DNA of 64,000 nucleotides, from positions 1 through 64,000 of the forward strand of contig JAJRPF010000039.1 in NCBI GenBank assembly GCA_024280885.1, read 5' to 3'. The notes under the pieces are model-generated. The model saw nothing but the letters and a program-made list of their open reading frames with translations. It was not told the DNA's origin and searched no databases. Shown piece by piece: positions 1 to 8,432 of this stretch; position 1 is the stretch's first letter, and each line of letters opens with the position of its first letter. This DNA is from Planctomycetota bacterium (GTDB lineage Bacteria > Planctomycetota > JAJSAM01 > JAJVHW01). The translations under genes were made by a program, and so were the position numbers.

Positions 1-1501
1 AGAAGATCAGCGAGACGAGACCCATCAGCGGGAGGAGGATCGCCACGCTGTACTTCATGTAGCCGAAGAACGACGGCATCTTGACGCCGGACTGTTCGGC
101 GATCGCCTTGACGAGGAAGTTGGGTCCGTTGCCGATGTAGGTATTCGCACCCATGAAGACCGCGCCACACGAGATGGCCGCCAGGAATGCGCTGCAGATC
201 TGCCCGCCGTTGTTCTCAAGGTCGAGCAGTTCGCCGACCGGCGGTACGCCCTTCGCCGTCTCGAAGAAGACGACGTACGTGGGCGCGTTGTCGAGGAACG
301 ACGAGAGGATGCCCGTCGCCCAGAAGAACTTCAGGGGCGTGTCCACGCCCAGGTTCGCGACGACCTGCGGGTTGTTGAGGATCTCAAGCGGCACCTGCAT
401 TGTGATGAAGATGCCGACGAAGAGGCACGCCACCTCGGTGATCGCGAAGAAATCGAAGCTGACGCGCTTGCGCAACCCCTTCGGAGTGAACGCTGGCACG
501 AAGTACGAGAGTCCGGCAAGAACGAGTTGCATCCCCTCACGCATGAACATCGGGGGCTGGAAGTCGGTGCCGGGGACCTTCTTGTTCGGGTCGAGCAGAG
601 CGACGCAGAAGATCACGCCGAGCAGCAGCACGAAGTTGAACTTCCCGTTGATGCTGAGCGGCTCGCCCTCCGTCTCGTCGCGCACGAGATCCTTCACGTC
701 TTCCTTGGCGTACGCGATCCGATCCCAGACGTAGTAGATGAGCAGCAGCGAGCCGTTGACGACCAGGAACTCGGGCCAGAGCTGCATCGTCCACATGAAC
801 GGCACGCCGCGCAGATAGCCGAGGAAGAGCGGCGGATCGCCGATCGGCAGCAGCAGGCCACCGCAGTTGCAAACCGCGAAGATGAAGAAGATGACGGTGT
901 GGACGACGTTGCGCCGTTCCTGATTCGTGCGCAGGAGCGGGCGGATCAGCAGCATCGCGGCACCGGTCGTGCCGACGAAGCTGGCGAGGGCGGCGCCGAC
1001 GCCGATGAAGATCGTATTCGTCAGCGGCCGGGCCTTGAGGTCGCCGCGCAATTCGATGCCGCCAGCAATCGTGTAGAGCGCCAAGAGGAGCACGATGAAT
1101 GGGATGAACTCGAGGACGATGGAGTGGTTGATCACACCCCAGACGGACGCGAGTCCGCCATCCGCCCCGTGGTACATCCGGACCGTGCCGTAGTAGACAA
1201 GGGTGATCCCGCCGAGAACGCAGGAGACCAGGAGCTTGTTCTTGTTCTGGTGCCACCAGTGCTCGGTCTTATGGATGAGAGGGAGGCCGGCAATGCAGAG
1301 CAAGATCAGGACGAAAGGGAGCGCGGCGAAGTAGCTCGGCATCGAGTGGTGTTCGCCCTCGGCAGCACCCTCCGCTCCCTCGGCGAGCGCAGGCGCCGCG
1401 AGTGCGAGCAGCATGAAGGCAGGCAGCACGGCCCGTCGTAGCGAGTTCGCGCAGCCCGCAATGCGGTCCGTCAGTGAGCCCAGGAGGGCGGCGGCGTTCA
1501 T
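1..1501 (-). CDS. Sodium:proton antiporter, CitMHS/NhaD-like (3' end beyond window)
   Basis: This is a polytopic inner-membrane ion transporter of the ion-transporter superfamily, probably exchanging Na+ for H+. The ORF track missed it because it runs off the left edge without a stop. Translating the minus strand gives an uninterrupted frame of 500 codons from ATG at 1501, preceded by GGAGAG. The N-terminus (ending FMLLALAAPALAEG) looks like a signal peptide or first helix, followed by at least nine hydrophobic segments. Diagnostic family stretches are ILSSFLDNAPTYVVFF and GANTYIGNGPNFLVKAIAE, typical of proteins annotated as sodium:proton antiporter (CitMHS_2-like). The substrate is inferred from the family; citrate or another anion is the main alternative. 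It is divergent from queC with 141 bp between. The C-terminal helices lie outside the window. Confidence 0.88.
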   Translation of the reverse strand, partial: MNAAALLGSLTDRIAGCANSLRRAVLPAFMLLALAAPALAEGAEGAAEGEHHSMPSYFAALPFVLILLCIAGLPLIHKTEHWWHQNKNKLLVSCVLGGITLVYYGTVRMYHGADGGLASVWGVINHSIVLEFIPFIVLLLALYTIAGGIELRGDLKARPLTNTIFIGVGAALASFVGTTGAAMLLIRPLLRTNQERRNVVHTVIFFIFAVCNCGGLLLPIGDPPLFLGYLRGVPFMWTMQLWPEFLVVNGSLLLIYYVWDRIAYAKEDVKDLVRDETEGEPLSINGKFNFVLLLGVIFCVALLDPNKKVPGTDFQPPMFMREGMQLVLAGLSYFVPAFTPKGLRKRVSFDFFAITEVACLFVGIFITMQVPLEILNNPQVVANLGVDTPLKFFWATGILSSFLDNAPTYVVFFETAKGVPPVGELLDLENNGGQICSAFLAAISCGAVFMGANTYIGNGPNFLVKAIAEQSGVKMPSFFGYMKYSVAILLPLMGLVSLIF

Positions 1502-1642
1502 CTCGTCTCTCCGGTCTCGGGAGCGGCCCCCGTCGCGCACTTCGCGCCGGATCTGGGGGGGAAGAACCGCGGATTGTGGAGGCAAGACGCTCTCCCGCCA
1601 AGGAGACGTGGCGCGGGACCGGCACAGACGCACAATGCGTGC

Positions 1643-2395
1643 GTGAGTGCCCCACACCAGAACTCCGCCCCGTCACCTCGCCCGCACGCGGTCGCCCTTG
1701 TCTCGGGCGGCCTCGACTCGGCGGTCGCGGCAGCCTGCCTGGTCGCCGAAGGGGCCGTCCTGGACACCCTTGCGGTCAACTACGGGCAACGCTGTCAGGC
1801 CGAGCTCGACGCAGCGAGTGCAGTCGCGCGCCATCTCGGCGCCCGCTCGCACCGCGTCGTCGCTGTCGATCTCCGCGCGATCGGCGGGAGCTCACTCACG
1901 GCCGACGTCGACGTGCCGAAGGACCGCAGCGAGCACGAGATCGGCACCGGAGTCCCGAGCACATACGTTCCGGCCCGCAACACGATCCTGCTCTCACTCG
2001 CACTCGGACTGGCCGAGGTCCTCGGCGCTGACCAGCTCGTGATCGGCGCCAACGCACTCGACTACTCCGGATATCCGGATTGCCGCGGGCCCTTCCTCGA
2101 TGCGTTCGCGCGCCTCGCAAATGAGGCCACCGCGGCGGGCTCAGAAGGCCGCAGCCGTTTCCGCGTGCGGGCGCCGCTACTCACGATGTCGAAGGCCGAG
2201 ATTGTCAGGCGTGGGACGGAACTCGACGTGCCGTTCGGCCTGACGATGTCGTGCTACGACCCGTTCGAAGAGGCGCAGGGCTGGGCACATTGCGGTCGCT
2301 GCGACTCGTGCGCCTTGCGCCGGGCGGGATTCGCGACAGCCAGCATCCCCGATCCCACGCGCTACGCCGCGACATCCGGCGGGCCGCACTCATGA
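1643..2395 (+). CDS. queC: 7-cyano-7-deazaguanine synthase QueC
   Basis: QueC converts 7-carboxy-7-deazaguanine to preQ0 with ATP and ammonia, on the way to queuosine. The PP-loop ATPase motif VALVSGGLDSAVAA sits near residue 20. The C-terminal zinc-binding cysteines are visible in SCYDPFEEAQ and AHCGRCDSC. From the GTG at 1643 the protein is 250 aa, close to the family norm. The ORF track's ATG at 1574 would add 23 non-conserved residues, so GTG is preferred. Its TGA overlaps the ATG of queE (ATGA), so the two are translationally coupled. No queD or queF is in the window, so the pathway's first steps must be encoded elsewhere. Confidence 0.95.
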   Translation: MSAPHQNSAPSPRPHAVALVSGGLDSAVAAACLVAEGAVLDTLAVNYGQRCQAELDAASAVARHLGARSHRVVAVDLRAIGGSSLTADVDVPKDRSEHEIGTGVPSTYVPARNTILLSLALGLAEVLGADQLVIGANALDYSGYPDCRGPFLDAFARLANEATAAGSEGRSRFRVRAPLLTMSKAEIVRRGTELDVPFGLTMSCYDPFEEAQGWAHCGRCDSCALRRAGFATASIPDPTRYAATSGGPHS

Positions 2396-3081
2396 CCGAC
2401 GACGTCGCGGCGTTGCTCCCGAGCGCACGCACTGACTCGCTGCTCCTGACCGAGGTCTACGCGAGCGTGCAGGGCGAAAGCACGTTCACCGGCGTGCCGC
2501 TCGTACTCGTGCGGACGGCCCGCTGCAATCTCCGCTGCGCGTGGTGCGACTCCGCATTCACGTTCCGCGGCGGAGAGCGGCGCCCCGTCGCTGACGTCCT
2601 CGCCGAGGTCGCGGGCTTCGGTCTCACACATGTACTGGTGACCGGCGGAGAACCGTTGCTCCAGCCATCCGTCCTACCGTTCATGAGCGCACTCTGCGAC
2701 GCGGGGCAAACCGTGCTGCTTGAGACCGGTGGATCGCTCGATATCAGCGCCGTCGATGCCCGCGTCCATCGCATTGTCGATGTGAAGTGCCCTGGCAGCG
2801 GCGAACACGAACGCAACCACTGGGCAAACCTCGCCCGGTTGGGTGCCCGCGACGAGTTGAAACTCGTGGTGGCGGACCGCGCGGACTACGAGTGGGCGCG
2901 CGACGTCGTCCTCCGTGAGCGACCGACCGAGCGCGGCGTCACTGTGCTCTTCTCCCCCGTCTTTGGAGACGCGGCGCTTCCGGCCCAGATCGCCGAGTGG
3001 CTGGTGGAAGATCGCCTTCCGGCCCGGCTTCAAATCCAGATGCACAAGGTGCTCTGGCCGCCCGACGAGCGTCGCCGGTAG
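2392..3081 (+). CDS. queE: 7-carboxy-7-deazaguanine synthase QueE (radical SAM)
   Basis: This radical SAM enzyme contracts 6-carboxytetrahydropterin to 7-carboxy-7-deazaguanine, the substrate of QueC. The protein is 229 aa. It opens with the QueE signature EVYASVQGESTFTG, then the cluster-binding RCNLRCAWCDS (CX3CX2C) and the SAM-binding stretch LVTGGEPLLQ. The start at 2392 is fixed by the ATGA overlap with queC; the longer ORF (2251) is only a shadow in front of it. It forms a two-gene operon with queC and ends 47 bp from the convergent folA. Confidence 0.95.
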   Translation: MTDDVAALLPSARTDSLLLTEVYASVQGESTFTGVPLVLVRTARCNLRCAWCDSAFTFRGGERRPVADVLAEVAGFGLTHVLVTGGEPLLQPSVLPFMSALCDAGQTVLLETGGSLDISAVDARVHRIVDVKCPGSGEHERNHWANLARLGARDELKLVVADRADYEWARDVVLRERPTERGVTVLFSPVFGDAALPAQIAEWLVEDRLPARLQIQMHKVLWPPDERRR

Positions 3082-3128
3082 GGCGGTTCAAGCAGCGCCC
3101 AGGTGCGTTCGTACTCAGGTGCGGTCAC

Positions 3129-3656
3129 TCAAGTGCGTTGGTAGTGTACGAGTTCGACGCGGTCGATGGCCTCGCGCGCGCACTCCTGCCACGCGTTGGC
3201 GTCCCACTCCGGGAAGAACGTGTCGCCGCCGCCGTCCTCCGGGATGTACGTGACGAGCAGTTCTTCCGCACGCGCAAGAGCCAGCGCGTAGATCTCGCCG
3301 CCGCCGATCACCGACACGCGCGTCTCCCCGAGGCGCGCGGCGATCTGCAGCGCCTCGTCGAGTGACGCCGCGCCGTGGGCGCCCGGCCAGCGCGTCGCGA
3401 CGCCCGCCGGATCACGGCTGAGGACGATGCTCGCGCGCCCGGGGAGGAGCCGCCCGATCGACTCCATCGTCTTGCGCCCCATCACCAATGCGGAGCCCAG
3501 GGTGCGGCGCTTGAACGTGCGCAGGTCCTCGGTGTAATGCCACGGGATGCCGCCGTCCTTGCCGATCGTGCGATCCCGCGCCATCCCGACGACGAGCACG
3601 ATCCGCGGTATCGCGATCGGGCCGGTGTCGTCATTGGCACTCTTGTCAGCACTCAC
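3129..3656 (-). CDS. folA: Dihydrofolate reductase FolA
   Basis: FolA reduces dihydrofolate to tetrahydrofolate with NADPH, regenerating the cofactor oxidised by thymidylate synthase. Visible family features are IVLVVGMARDRTIGKDGGIPW (substrate pocket), the acidic residue in TEDLRTFK, LVMGRKTMESIG (NADPH loop), and VIGGGEIYALAL. The length of 175 aa is slightly above the usual 160. The start is GTG at 3656, giving about 17 residues before the first strand. It lies 4 nt after the thyA stop, so the two form an operon that couples dTMP synthesis with folate recycling. Confidence 0.95.
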   Translation of the reverse strand: MSADKSANDDTGPIAIPRIVLVVGMARDRTIGKDGGIPWHYTEDLRTFKRRTLGSALVMGRKTMESIGRLLPGRASIVLSRDPAGVATRWPGAHGAASLDEALQIAARLGETRVSVIGGGEIYALALARAEELLVTYIPEDGGGDTFFPEWDANAWQECAREAIDRVELVHYQRT

Positions 3657-3660
3657 GTCC

Positions 3661-4500
3661 TCAGACCGCCACCGCGAAACTCAGCTTCTCGGCCGGCGTG
3701 TAGCCGCGCAATTCGAAGTCCTCGAATTGCAGCTCCTCGAAGGGCTTGCGCGCGATATGCAGCGTCGGCAGTGGCTGCGGCTTGCGTTCGAGCTGAGCAA
3801 GGAGGCCTGGCACGTGATCGTACTCAGCCATCGAGCCATCGGCCTTCGCAGTGTAGATGTGCGCGTCGATGATGAAGTGGCTGAAGATGCCCGGCTCGAG
3901 TCCGACCTCCTGCGCGATCATTTGCGTGAGCGCCGCGTAGCACGCCACGTTGAAGGGTATCCCGAGCGCCACGTCGCCGGAGCGCTGGTTGAGGTGACAG
4001 CAGAGCCGGCCCTCCTGGACGTTGAACGTGAACGTGTAGTGGCAGGGCGGGAGCTTGCTGTCGAAGGCGTTGCCCGGCTCCCAGGCCGACACGACCATGC
4101 GACGGCTGTTCGGATTCGTCCGCAGCGTGTGGAGTACATTCGCGATCTGATCCACCTCGCGCACGCGCCACGCGCCGTCGGCATCGCGGCTCGCGCTCGG
4201 AAAGCGCCGCCAGTAGTAGCCATACGCGGTGTCGAGGTTGCCATCGTCGTCGGCCCACGCATCCCAGATCTTCGTCTGCGCGCGCAGATTGCGAATGTGG
4301 TCCTCGCCGGAGAGATACCACAGCAGTTCGCGTAGCATCGACTTGAAGTACATCCGCTTCGTCGTCAGTAACGGATAGCCGTCCGCAAGGTCCACCGTGT
4401 AGTGCGCGCCGAAGCACGAAATGGTGTCCACTCCGGTACGGTTCTCTTTCCGAGTGCCGTTCTCGAGGACGTGTCGAATGAGATCGTGGTATTGCTGCAT
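3661..4500 (-). CDS. thyA: Thymidylate synthase ThyA
   Basis: ThyA methylates dUMP to dTMP using methylene-tetrahydrofolate. The protein is 279 aa from the ATG at 4500, beginning MQQYHDLIRHVLENG, which aligns with the normal N-terminus. The catalytic cysteine is in LPPCHYTFTF, followed by LNQRSGDVALGIPFN (dUMP binding). The ORF extends upstream to 5196, but those residues overlap the divergent nucleotidyltransferase gene and are not ThyA-like. An 18-bp tandem duplication directly upstream supplies two further in-frame starts (MKRIST repeated), so 12 extra residues are possible. It is first gene of thyA-folA. Confidence 0.95.
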   Translation of the reverse strand: MQQYHDLIRHVLENGTRKENRTGVDTISCFGAHYTVDLADGYPLLTTKRMYFKSMLRELLWYLSGEDHIRNLRAQTKIWDAWADDDGNLDTAYGYYWRRFPSASRDADGAWRVREVDQIANVLHTLRTNPNSRRMVVSAWEPGNAFDSKLPPCHYTFTFNVQEGRLCCHLNQRSGDVALGIPFNVACYAALTQMIAQEVGLEPGIFSHFIIDAHIYTAKADGSMAEYDHVPGLLAQLERKPQPLPTLHIARKPFEELQFEDFELRGYTPAEKLSFAVAV

Positions 4501-4536
4501 GGTTGAGATCCGCTTCACAGTTGAGATCCGCTTCAT
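4501..4536. repeat. 18-bp tandem duplication at the thyA start
   Basis: Two adjacent 18-bp units, GGTTGAGATCCGCTTCAC and AGTTGAGATCCGCTTCAT, match at 16 of 18 bases. On the minus strand they read in frame with thyA as MKRIST-VKRIST, so the duplication multiplies possible start codons (ATG 4536, GTG 4518, ATG 4500). Confidence 0.85.
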
Positions 4537-4629
4537 CGCCGAGATCGAGGGAACCGGCGACTCTCTGAGACGCGGCTCCCTGAGACGCGGCCCCTTCGTG
4601 CCGGAGAATACCCCGCAGGGGCGACGCCC

Positions 4630-5211
4630 GTGATCGCCGGGCTGGTCCTCGCAGCAGGCGCGTCCGAGCGGATGGGCAGCCCGAAGGCGTTGCTCTCCGT
4701 GCGTGGTCGGCCTGCCGTCGAGGTCGTCGTCGGCAGTCTCGCTTCGGCGGGTTGCACGGATATCGTCCTGGTCGTCGGGCGGCATGCCGACGAGATCCGC
4801 GCCGGCGCGCACCTGGAGGCGTGCCGGATCATCGATCATCCGGGCTGGGCGGCGGGCCGGACATCGTCGATCCAGGCCGGGCTCGGCGCGTTCGGAGACG
4901 AGATCGAGGCTGTCGTCCTGGCACTCGTCGACATGCCGCTCGTCAACGCGCAGACGGTCGCGGCCACGATCGCGGCGTGGCAAACCGCTCGGCCGCGCCC
5001 CGAAATTGCCGTGCCGACCCTCGACGGGCACGGCGGACATCCCATCTTGCTCGGACGGCAGATCCTCCCCGCCGTCCGTGCGCTCGACCCCGACACCCCG
5101 CTCCGTGACCTCTTGCGGACGACAGTCCGGCTCGATGTGCCGGTGACCGACGCGGGCATCCGCATCGATCTCGACACGCCCGACGACTTGCGGCACCTAC
5201 GCGACGCCTGA
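4630..5211 (+). CDS. MobA-like nucleotidyltransferase family protein
   Basis: This is a GT-A-fold NTP transferase of the MobA/MocA type, which attaches CMP or GMP to molybdopterin. The N-terminal nucleotide-binding signature LVLAAGASERMGSPKALL is complete, and a metal-binding aspartate is likely in ALVDMPLV. The protein is 193 aa from a GTG start, normal for MocA-like enzymes. A role in molybdopterin cytosine dinucleotide synthesis would suit the molybdenum hydroxylase at 48-52 kb, but that link is an inference. Other NTP transferases of this fold are possible. It is divergent from thyA and lies 83 bp upstream of ispH on the same strand. Confidence 0.85.
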   Translation: MIAGLVLAAGASERMGSPKALLSVRGRPAVEVVVGSLASAGCTDIVLVVGRHADEIRAGAHLEACRIIDHPGWAAGRTSSIQAGLGAFGDEIEAVVLALVDMPLVNAQTVAATIAAWQTARPRPEIAVPTLDGHGGHPILLGRQILPAVRALDPDTPLRDLLRTTVRLDVPVTDAGIRIDLDTPDDLRHLRDA

Positions 5212-5294
5212 GAGTGCGAACGCGCAGCCGCACACCGAGCGCTCCGCTCGCGAAGTAGCGGATCGCGGGTACACAGGCCGGATACCCTCACGGC

Positions 5295-6239
5295 GTGAAG
5301 ATCTACCTCGCCTCCCCCCGCGGTTTCTGTGCCGGTGTGGAATACGCCATCGAGATCGTCGAGCGCGCGCTCGAGCGCTTCGACGGCAAGGTCTACGTGC
5401 GCCACGAGATCGTCCACAATCGCCACGTCGTCAGCCGCCTGGAGAAGATGGGCGCTGTGTTCGTCGAAGAACCGCGCGAGATCCCCGAGAACGAGGTCGT
5501 TGTGTACTCCGCGCACGGCGTCTCACCGCGAGTGCGCGCCGAGAGTCGCGAGAAGGGCCTGCGCGAAATCGACGCGACGTGCCCGCTCGTCCGCAAGGTG
5601 CATGACGAGGCCATTCGGCTGGCCGGCGAGGGCTACCAAATCCTGCTCATCGGCCACGAGGGCCACGTCGAGGTCGAGGGCACAAAGGGCGAGGCGCCGG
5701 ATCGGATTCGCGTGGTCGAGACCGTCGAGGCAGCCGCGGCGCTGGACGTCGCCGATGCCGAAAAAGTCGCCTACCTGACGCAGACAACACTGTCGGTGGA
5801 CGACACGGCGCAGATCGTTGCAAAGCTGCGGGAGCGCTTCCCCGCCATCGTCGGGCCCGCGAAGGACGACATTTGCTACGCGACGCAGAACAGGCAGAAC
5901 TCCGTCAAGGAGCTCTGCAAGCACGTCGAGGTGGTGCTGGTGGTCGGCGATCCGCACTCATCGAATAGCAACCGATTGGTGGACGTGGCGCAGGGACAGC
6001 AACGCGTCGCCTTCTTGCTCCAACACGCCGGACAGGTCGAAGAGCGGTTGGCGCTCGCCGAGAAGCGTCTCGGGCGCCCCATCGAAGCCATCGGTCTCAC
6101 CGCCGGCGCCTCCGCACCCACCGACCTCATCGATCGCGTCCTCGAGAAGTTGATCGCACTCGGCGGCGAACACGCGGACGAGATCGTCACCGCTCGTGAA
6201 CGCATCCACTTCGCATTGCCGCCCGCGCTTCGCGATTGA
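5295..6239 (+). CDS. ispH: 4-hydroxy-3-methylbut-2-enyl diphosphate reductase IspH
   Basis: IspH is the last enzyme of the MEP isoprenoid pathway and makes IPP and DMAPP using an iron-sulfur cluster. The three cluster cysteines are visible in SPRGFCAGVEYA (near residue 12), IDATCPLVRKVH, and DDICYATQNRQNSV. The catalytic-site stretch GLTAGASAPTDLI is present near the C-terminus. The 314 aa length is typical. The start is GTG at 5295. A hairpin repeat begins 28 bp after the stop and may end its transcript. Confidence 0.96.
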   Translation: MKIYLASPRGFCAGVEYAIEIVERALERFDGKVYVRHEIVHNRHVVSRLEKMGAVFVEEPREIPENEVVVYSAHGVSPRVRAESREKGLREIDATCPLVRKVHDEAIRLAGEGYQILLIGHEGHVEVEGTKGEAPDRIRVVETVEAAAALDVADAEKVAYLTQTTLSVDDTAQIVAKLRERFPAIVGPAKDDICYATQNRQNSVKELCKHVEVVLVVGDPHSSNSNRLVDVAQGQQRVAFLLQHAGQVEERLALAEKRLGRPIEAIGLTAGASAPTDLIDRVLEKLIALGGEHADEIVTARERIHFALPPALRD

Positions 6240-6267
6240 GTTGCACGTGACTGAATTGGGCGTGGAA

Positions 6268-6349
6268 TCAGGACACCTTCGGCAGAGTTCGGAGGTTGGC
6301 GTTGACTGTGCTGCCGCGTGCGCTCCGAACTCTGCCGAAGGTGTCCTGA
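6268..6349. repeat. Dispersed hairpin repeat, copy 1
   Basis: Perfect inverted repeat with 27-bp arms (6268-6294 and 6323-6349; left arm begins TCAGGACACCTTCGGCAG) around a 28-nt loop. A second copy with the same architecture lies at 54495-54582 and a half copy at 51922-51950. It sits in the gap between ispH and the SDR gene. It could be a REP/MITE-like element that also works as a transcription terminator. No flanking direct repeat or transposase is visible. Confidence 0.9.
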
Positions 6350-6396
6350 CTCCGTATCGATGGGCCTCCCATCAGCCGTGCGGGTAGCTTGTCGGC

Positions 6397-7254
6397 ATGG
6401 ACCTGCGACTCGCTGACAAGACGGTTCTCGTGACGGGCGCATCGGGGGGGATCGGCCGCGCCCTTGCGGAGGCATTCGCCGCCGAGGGCGCGCGCGTCGC
6501 CTGCCACGGACACGCGCGCTTCGACGACATGCGCCGCTGGCTCGACGAGCAGCCGTGGAACGCGCGGGCGATCGCCGTGAACGGAAACGTCTGCGATCCC
6601 ACCGCCATGGACGCCGCCGTCGCAGCCGTGACAGCGGAGTGGGGCCGACTGGACATCTGCATCGCCAATGCAGGTGTCTGGCCGCCGGGGGATGTGCCGC
6701 TCGGGGCGATGGACCCGGAGCGTTTCCGACGCACCATCGAGATCAACCTGCTGGGCGCCGCCTGGACGGCCCGGTCGTACCTCGCAGCGCTCGCCAAGTC
6801 GGGGCCGCGCGCTGATGGCGATGGCGGAGCGCTCCTCTTCATCGGGTCCACGGCGGCCCGTTTCGGCGAGCGCGACCACGCCGACTACGCGGCGGCGAAG
6901 GCCGGGCTCGTTGGGCTCATGCTCTCGCTCAAGAACGAGATCGTCCGGACGGACCCCTTCGGCCGCGTGAACCTGATCGAGCCGGGCTGGACCGTGACGC
7001 GCATGGCGCGCCCGGCGCTCGACACGCCCGGCAATGTGACCCGCGCCGTGCGCACGATGTCGCTACGCCAACTGGCACGCGGGAAGGACATCGCGCGGGC
7101 GGCGATCAGCCTCGCCTCGCCCGCTCTGTCACGACATGTCACGGGGCAGACGATCACGGTCGCGGGGGGCATGGAGGGGCGCAGCCTCTGGGACGACGCA
7201 GCGATCGACGAGGAGTCGATCAAGGACCGCGCCGGTTACCGCGCCGACGATTGA
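6397..7254 (+). CDS. SDR family oxidoreductase
   Basis: This is a classical short-chain dehydrogenase/reductase with an NAD(P)-binding Rossmann fold. The cofactor motif VLVTGASGGIGRAL lies near residue 10, the structural IANAGVW motif follows, and the catalytic Tyr and Lys are in DHADYAAAKAGL. The C-terminus (GQTITVAGGMEGR) is typical of FabG-like enzymes. At 285 aa it is slightly longer than the usual 250, with an acidic tail. The substrate cannot be read from the sequence. It converges with the alpha/beta hydrolase gene, with 13 bp between the stops. Confidence 0.92.
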   Translation: MDLRLADKTVLVTGASGGIGRALAEAFAAEGARVACHGHARFDDMRRWLDEQPWNARAIAVNGNVCDPTAMDAAVAAVTAEWGRLDICIANAGVWPPGDVPLGAMDPERFRRTIEINLLGAAWTARSYLAALAKSGPRADGDGGALLFIGSTAARFGERDHADYAAAKAGLVGLMLSLKNEIVRTDPFGRVNLIEPGWTVTRMARPALDTPGNVTRAVRTMSLRQLARGKDIARAAISLASPALSRHVTGQTITVAGGMEGRSLWDDAAIDEESIKDRAGYRADD

Positions 7255-7267
7255 GGCACGCGGCCTC

Positions 7268-8083
7268 TCACGCGCTGCCGAGAAGAAACGTCGCCAGGTG
7301 GGCCGCCGTCCAGTCGGCCTGCTCGATCGCAACGGTGTGCGCGCAATCCGCGATCTCTTCGAAGTGCGCATCCGGCAGCAACGCAACCAACTCGTCGTTG
7401 AGAAAACGCGGGACAACGATGTCATCGGCACCGCGCAGGATCAGCGTCGGGTGTGGGATGCGCCCGAGTTCCGCCGGCGTGAAGTCGCCCCCCTCAAGGA
7501 GCGTGTCGGCGAGTAGGCGGCGCATGCTCTCGGGGTGGTTCCGGCGCACGAACGCGGCGAGCATGTTGGCATGCATCCACTCGTGCTTGGCGAGCCACGT
7601 CTCCCCGACGATCGACGGCGTCACGATGCGGAAACAGTGTTCGAGCCCGCCGATGTTGAGCGCGTCCAGCCAGCCCTGCACGATCCAGCGGCGCAGCACC
7701 GTCTCGCGATGCGCAGCCCCGATCAGGACCATACGCCGTACGCGGTCGGGAGCCAGCAGCGCAAGCCGCAGCGCGATGCGCGATCCGAACGAGAAGCCGC
7801 AGAGATCGACGCATGGCAGTTCCAGCACGTCGAGGAGGCCGAGCAGGTCGTACGCGTGATCGATCGGGCGGGAACCGGGCGGTGGTGGTGACGAGCGCCC
7901 TTGGCCGGACGCGTCGTAGACCAGCGTGCCCCGCCGTCCCTTCAGCCGATGAACCTGCTGCCCCCACGCCACTGTGGTCTGCGAGAGCCCGTTCAGAAAG
8001 ACGACCGGCGGCATCGCTGGTGGACCCTGCGGCCGCAGCATGTAGCGGATCTGCCGACCGTCCGGGAGGGTGTGCGCCTCCAT
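7268..8083 (-). CDS. Alpha/beta fold hydrolase
   Basis: Serine hydrolase of the alpha/beta superfamily, 271 aa. The core opens VVFLNGLSQTTVAWGQQ (oxyanion strand and loop). The nucleophile elbow is CGFSFGSRIA (G-x-S-x-G), the acid is probably in LRGADDIVVP, and the catalytic histidine in DCAHTVAIEQ. The start at 8083 is chosen because GGGGAGG lies 6 bp upstream; the longer ORF from 8146 has no such signal. The substrate is unknown: esterase, lipase, haloperoxidase-like and C-C hydrolases share these features. There is no signal peptide, so it is probably cytoplasmic. Confidence 0.9.
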   Translation of the reverse strand: MEAHTLPDGRQIRYMLRPQGPPAMPPVVFLNGLSQTTVAWGQQVHRLKGRRGTLVYDASGQGRSSPPPPGSRPIDHAYDLLGLLDVLELPCVDLCGFSFGSRIALRLALLAPDRVRRMVLIGAAHRETVLRRWIVQGWLDALNIGGLEHCFRIVTPSIVGETWLAKHEWMHANMLAAFVRRNHPESMRRLLADTLLEGGDFTPAELGRIPHPTLILRGADDIVVPRFLNDELVALLPDAHFEEIADCAHTVAIEQADWTAAHLATFLLGSA

Positions 8084-8215
8084 CAACGGCCTCCCCGCCC
8101 GGCATCGCGCTCTCCACCGGTGGCTCGCATGCGCTGAGCCTCGCACACCACGCAGAGCATGCCAAGCTGACGAGAACCGGAGCGACGCTTCTGCGGTTGG
8201 ACGCTACTCTTCCTC

Positions 8216-8221
8216 AGGAGG
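8216..8221 (+). promoter_or_regulatory. Strong ribosome binding site of the 28-aa ORF
   Basis: A perfect AGGAGG lies 9 nt before the ATG at 8231. It is one of the strongest Shine-Dalgarno signals in the window and the main reason for calling the small ORF a gene. Confidence 0.75.
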
Positions 8222-8230
8222 CTTCTCGAC

Positions 8231-8317
8231 ATGCCCATCTCATTCATCGCCATCGCAGCCGTCGTCGGCGTGGCCGTTCTGGCCCTGGTCATTGTGCTCA
8301 CGCGCAGCGGCGGCTGA
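8231..8317 (+). CDS. 28-residue single-pass membrane microprotein
   Basis: A short ORF below the track's length limit. It encodes 28 aa, starting MPISFIAIAAVV and ending LTRSGG. Almost the whole chain is one hydrophobic helix (residues 3-23) followed by a short polar tail with one arginine, which suggests an Nin/Cout single-pass inner-membrane peptide. It has a perfect AGGAGG ribosome site at suitable spacing and a GC-rich hairpin 14 bp after its stop, so it looks like a complete small transcription unit. No function is recognised. It could be a leaderless secreted peptide or a regulator of a membrane partner. It is divergent from the hydrolase gene. Confidence 0.6.
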   Translation: MPISFIAIAAVVGVAVLALVIVLTRSGG

Positions 8318-8330
8318 AGCTAGCCGCAGC

Positions 8331-8349
8331 GGTCGCCCGTCGGGCGACC
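8331..8349. terminator. Hairpin terminator after the microprotein ORF
   Basis: GGTCGCCCG-T-CGGGCGACC forms a compact GC-rich hairpin with 9-bp arms 14 bp after the small ORF and 84 bp beyond the convergent topA stop. The following bases (ATCTCATTCC) are only weakly T-rich, so termination strength is uncertain. It may serve both genes. Confidence 0.55.
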
Positions 8350-8432
8350 ATCTCATTCCCCGCGCGCTCCGCCACGGTCCGCGCCGCTGAGCGCCGATCG
8401 GACACAGCGACGGACTCTCGGCGGCGGCGTCG

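Noticed and set aside
1643-3081. Assigning a complete queuosine operon
   Set aside because: Only queC and queE are present; no QueD, QueF or GTP cyclohydrolase reading frame is adjacent.
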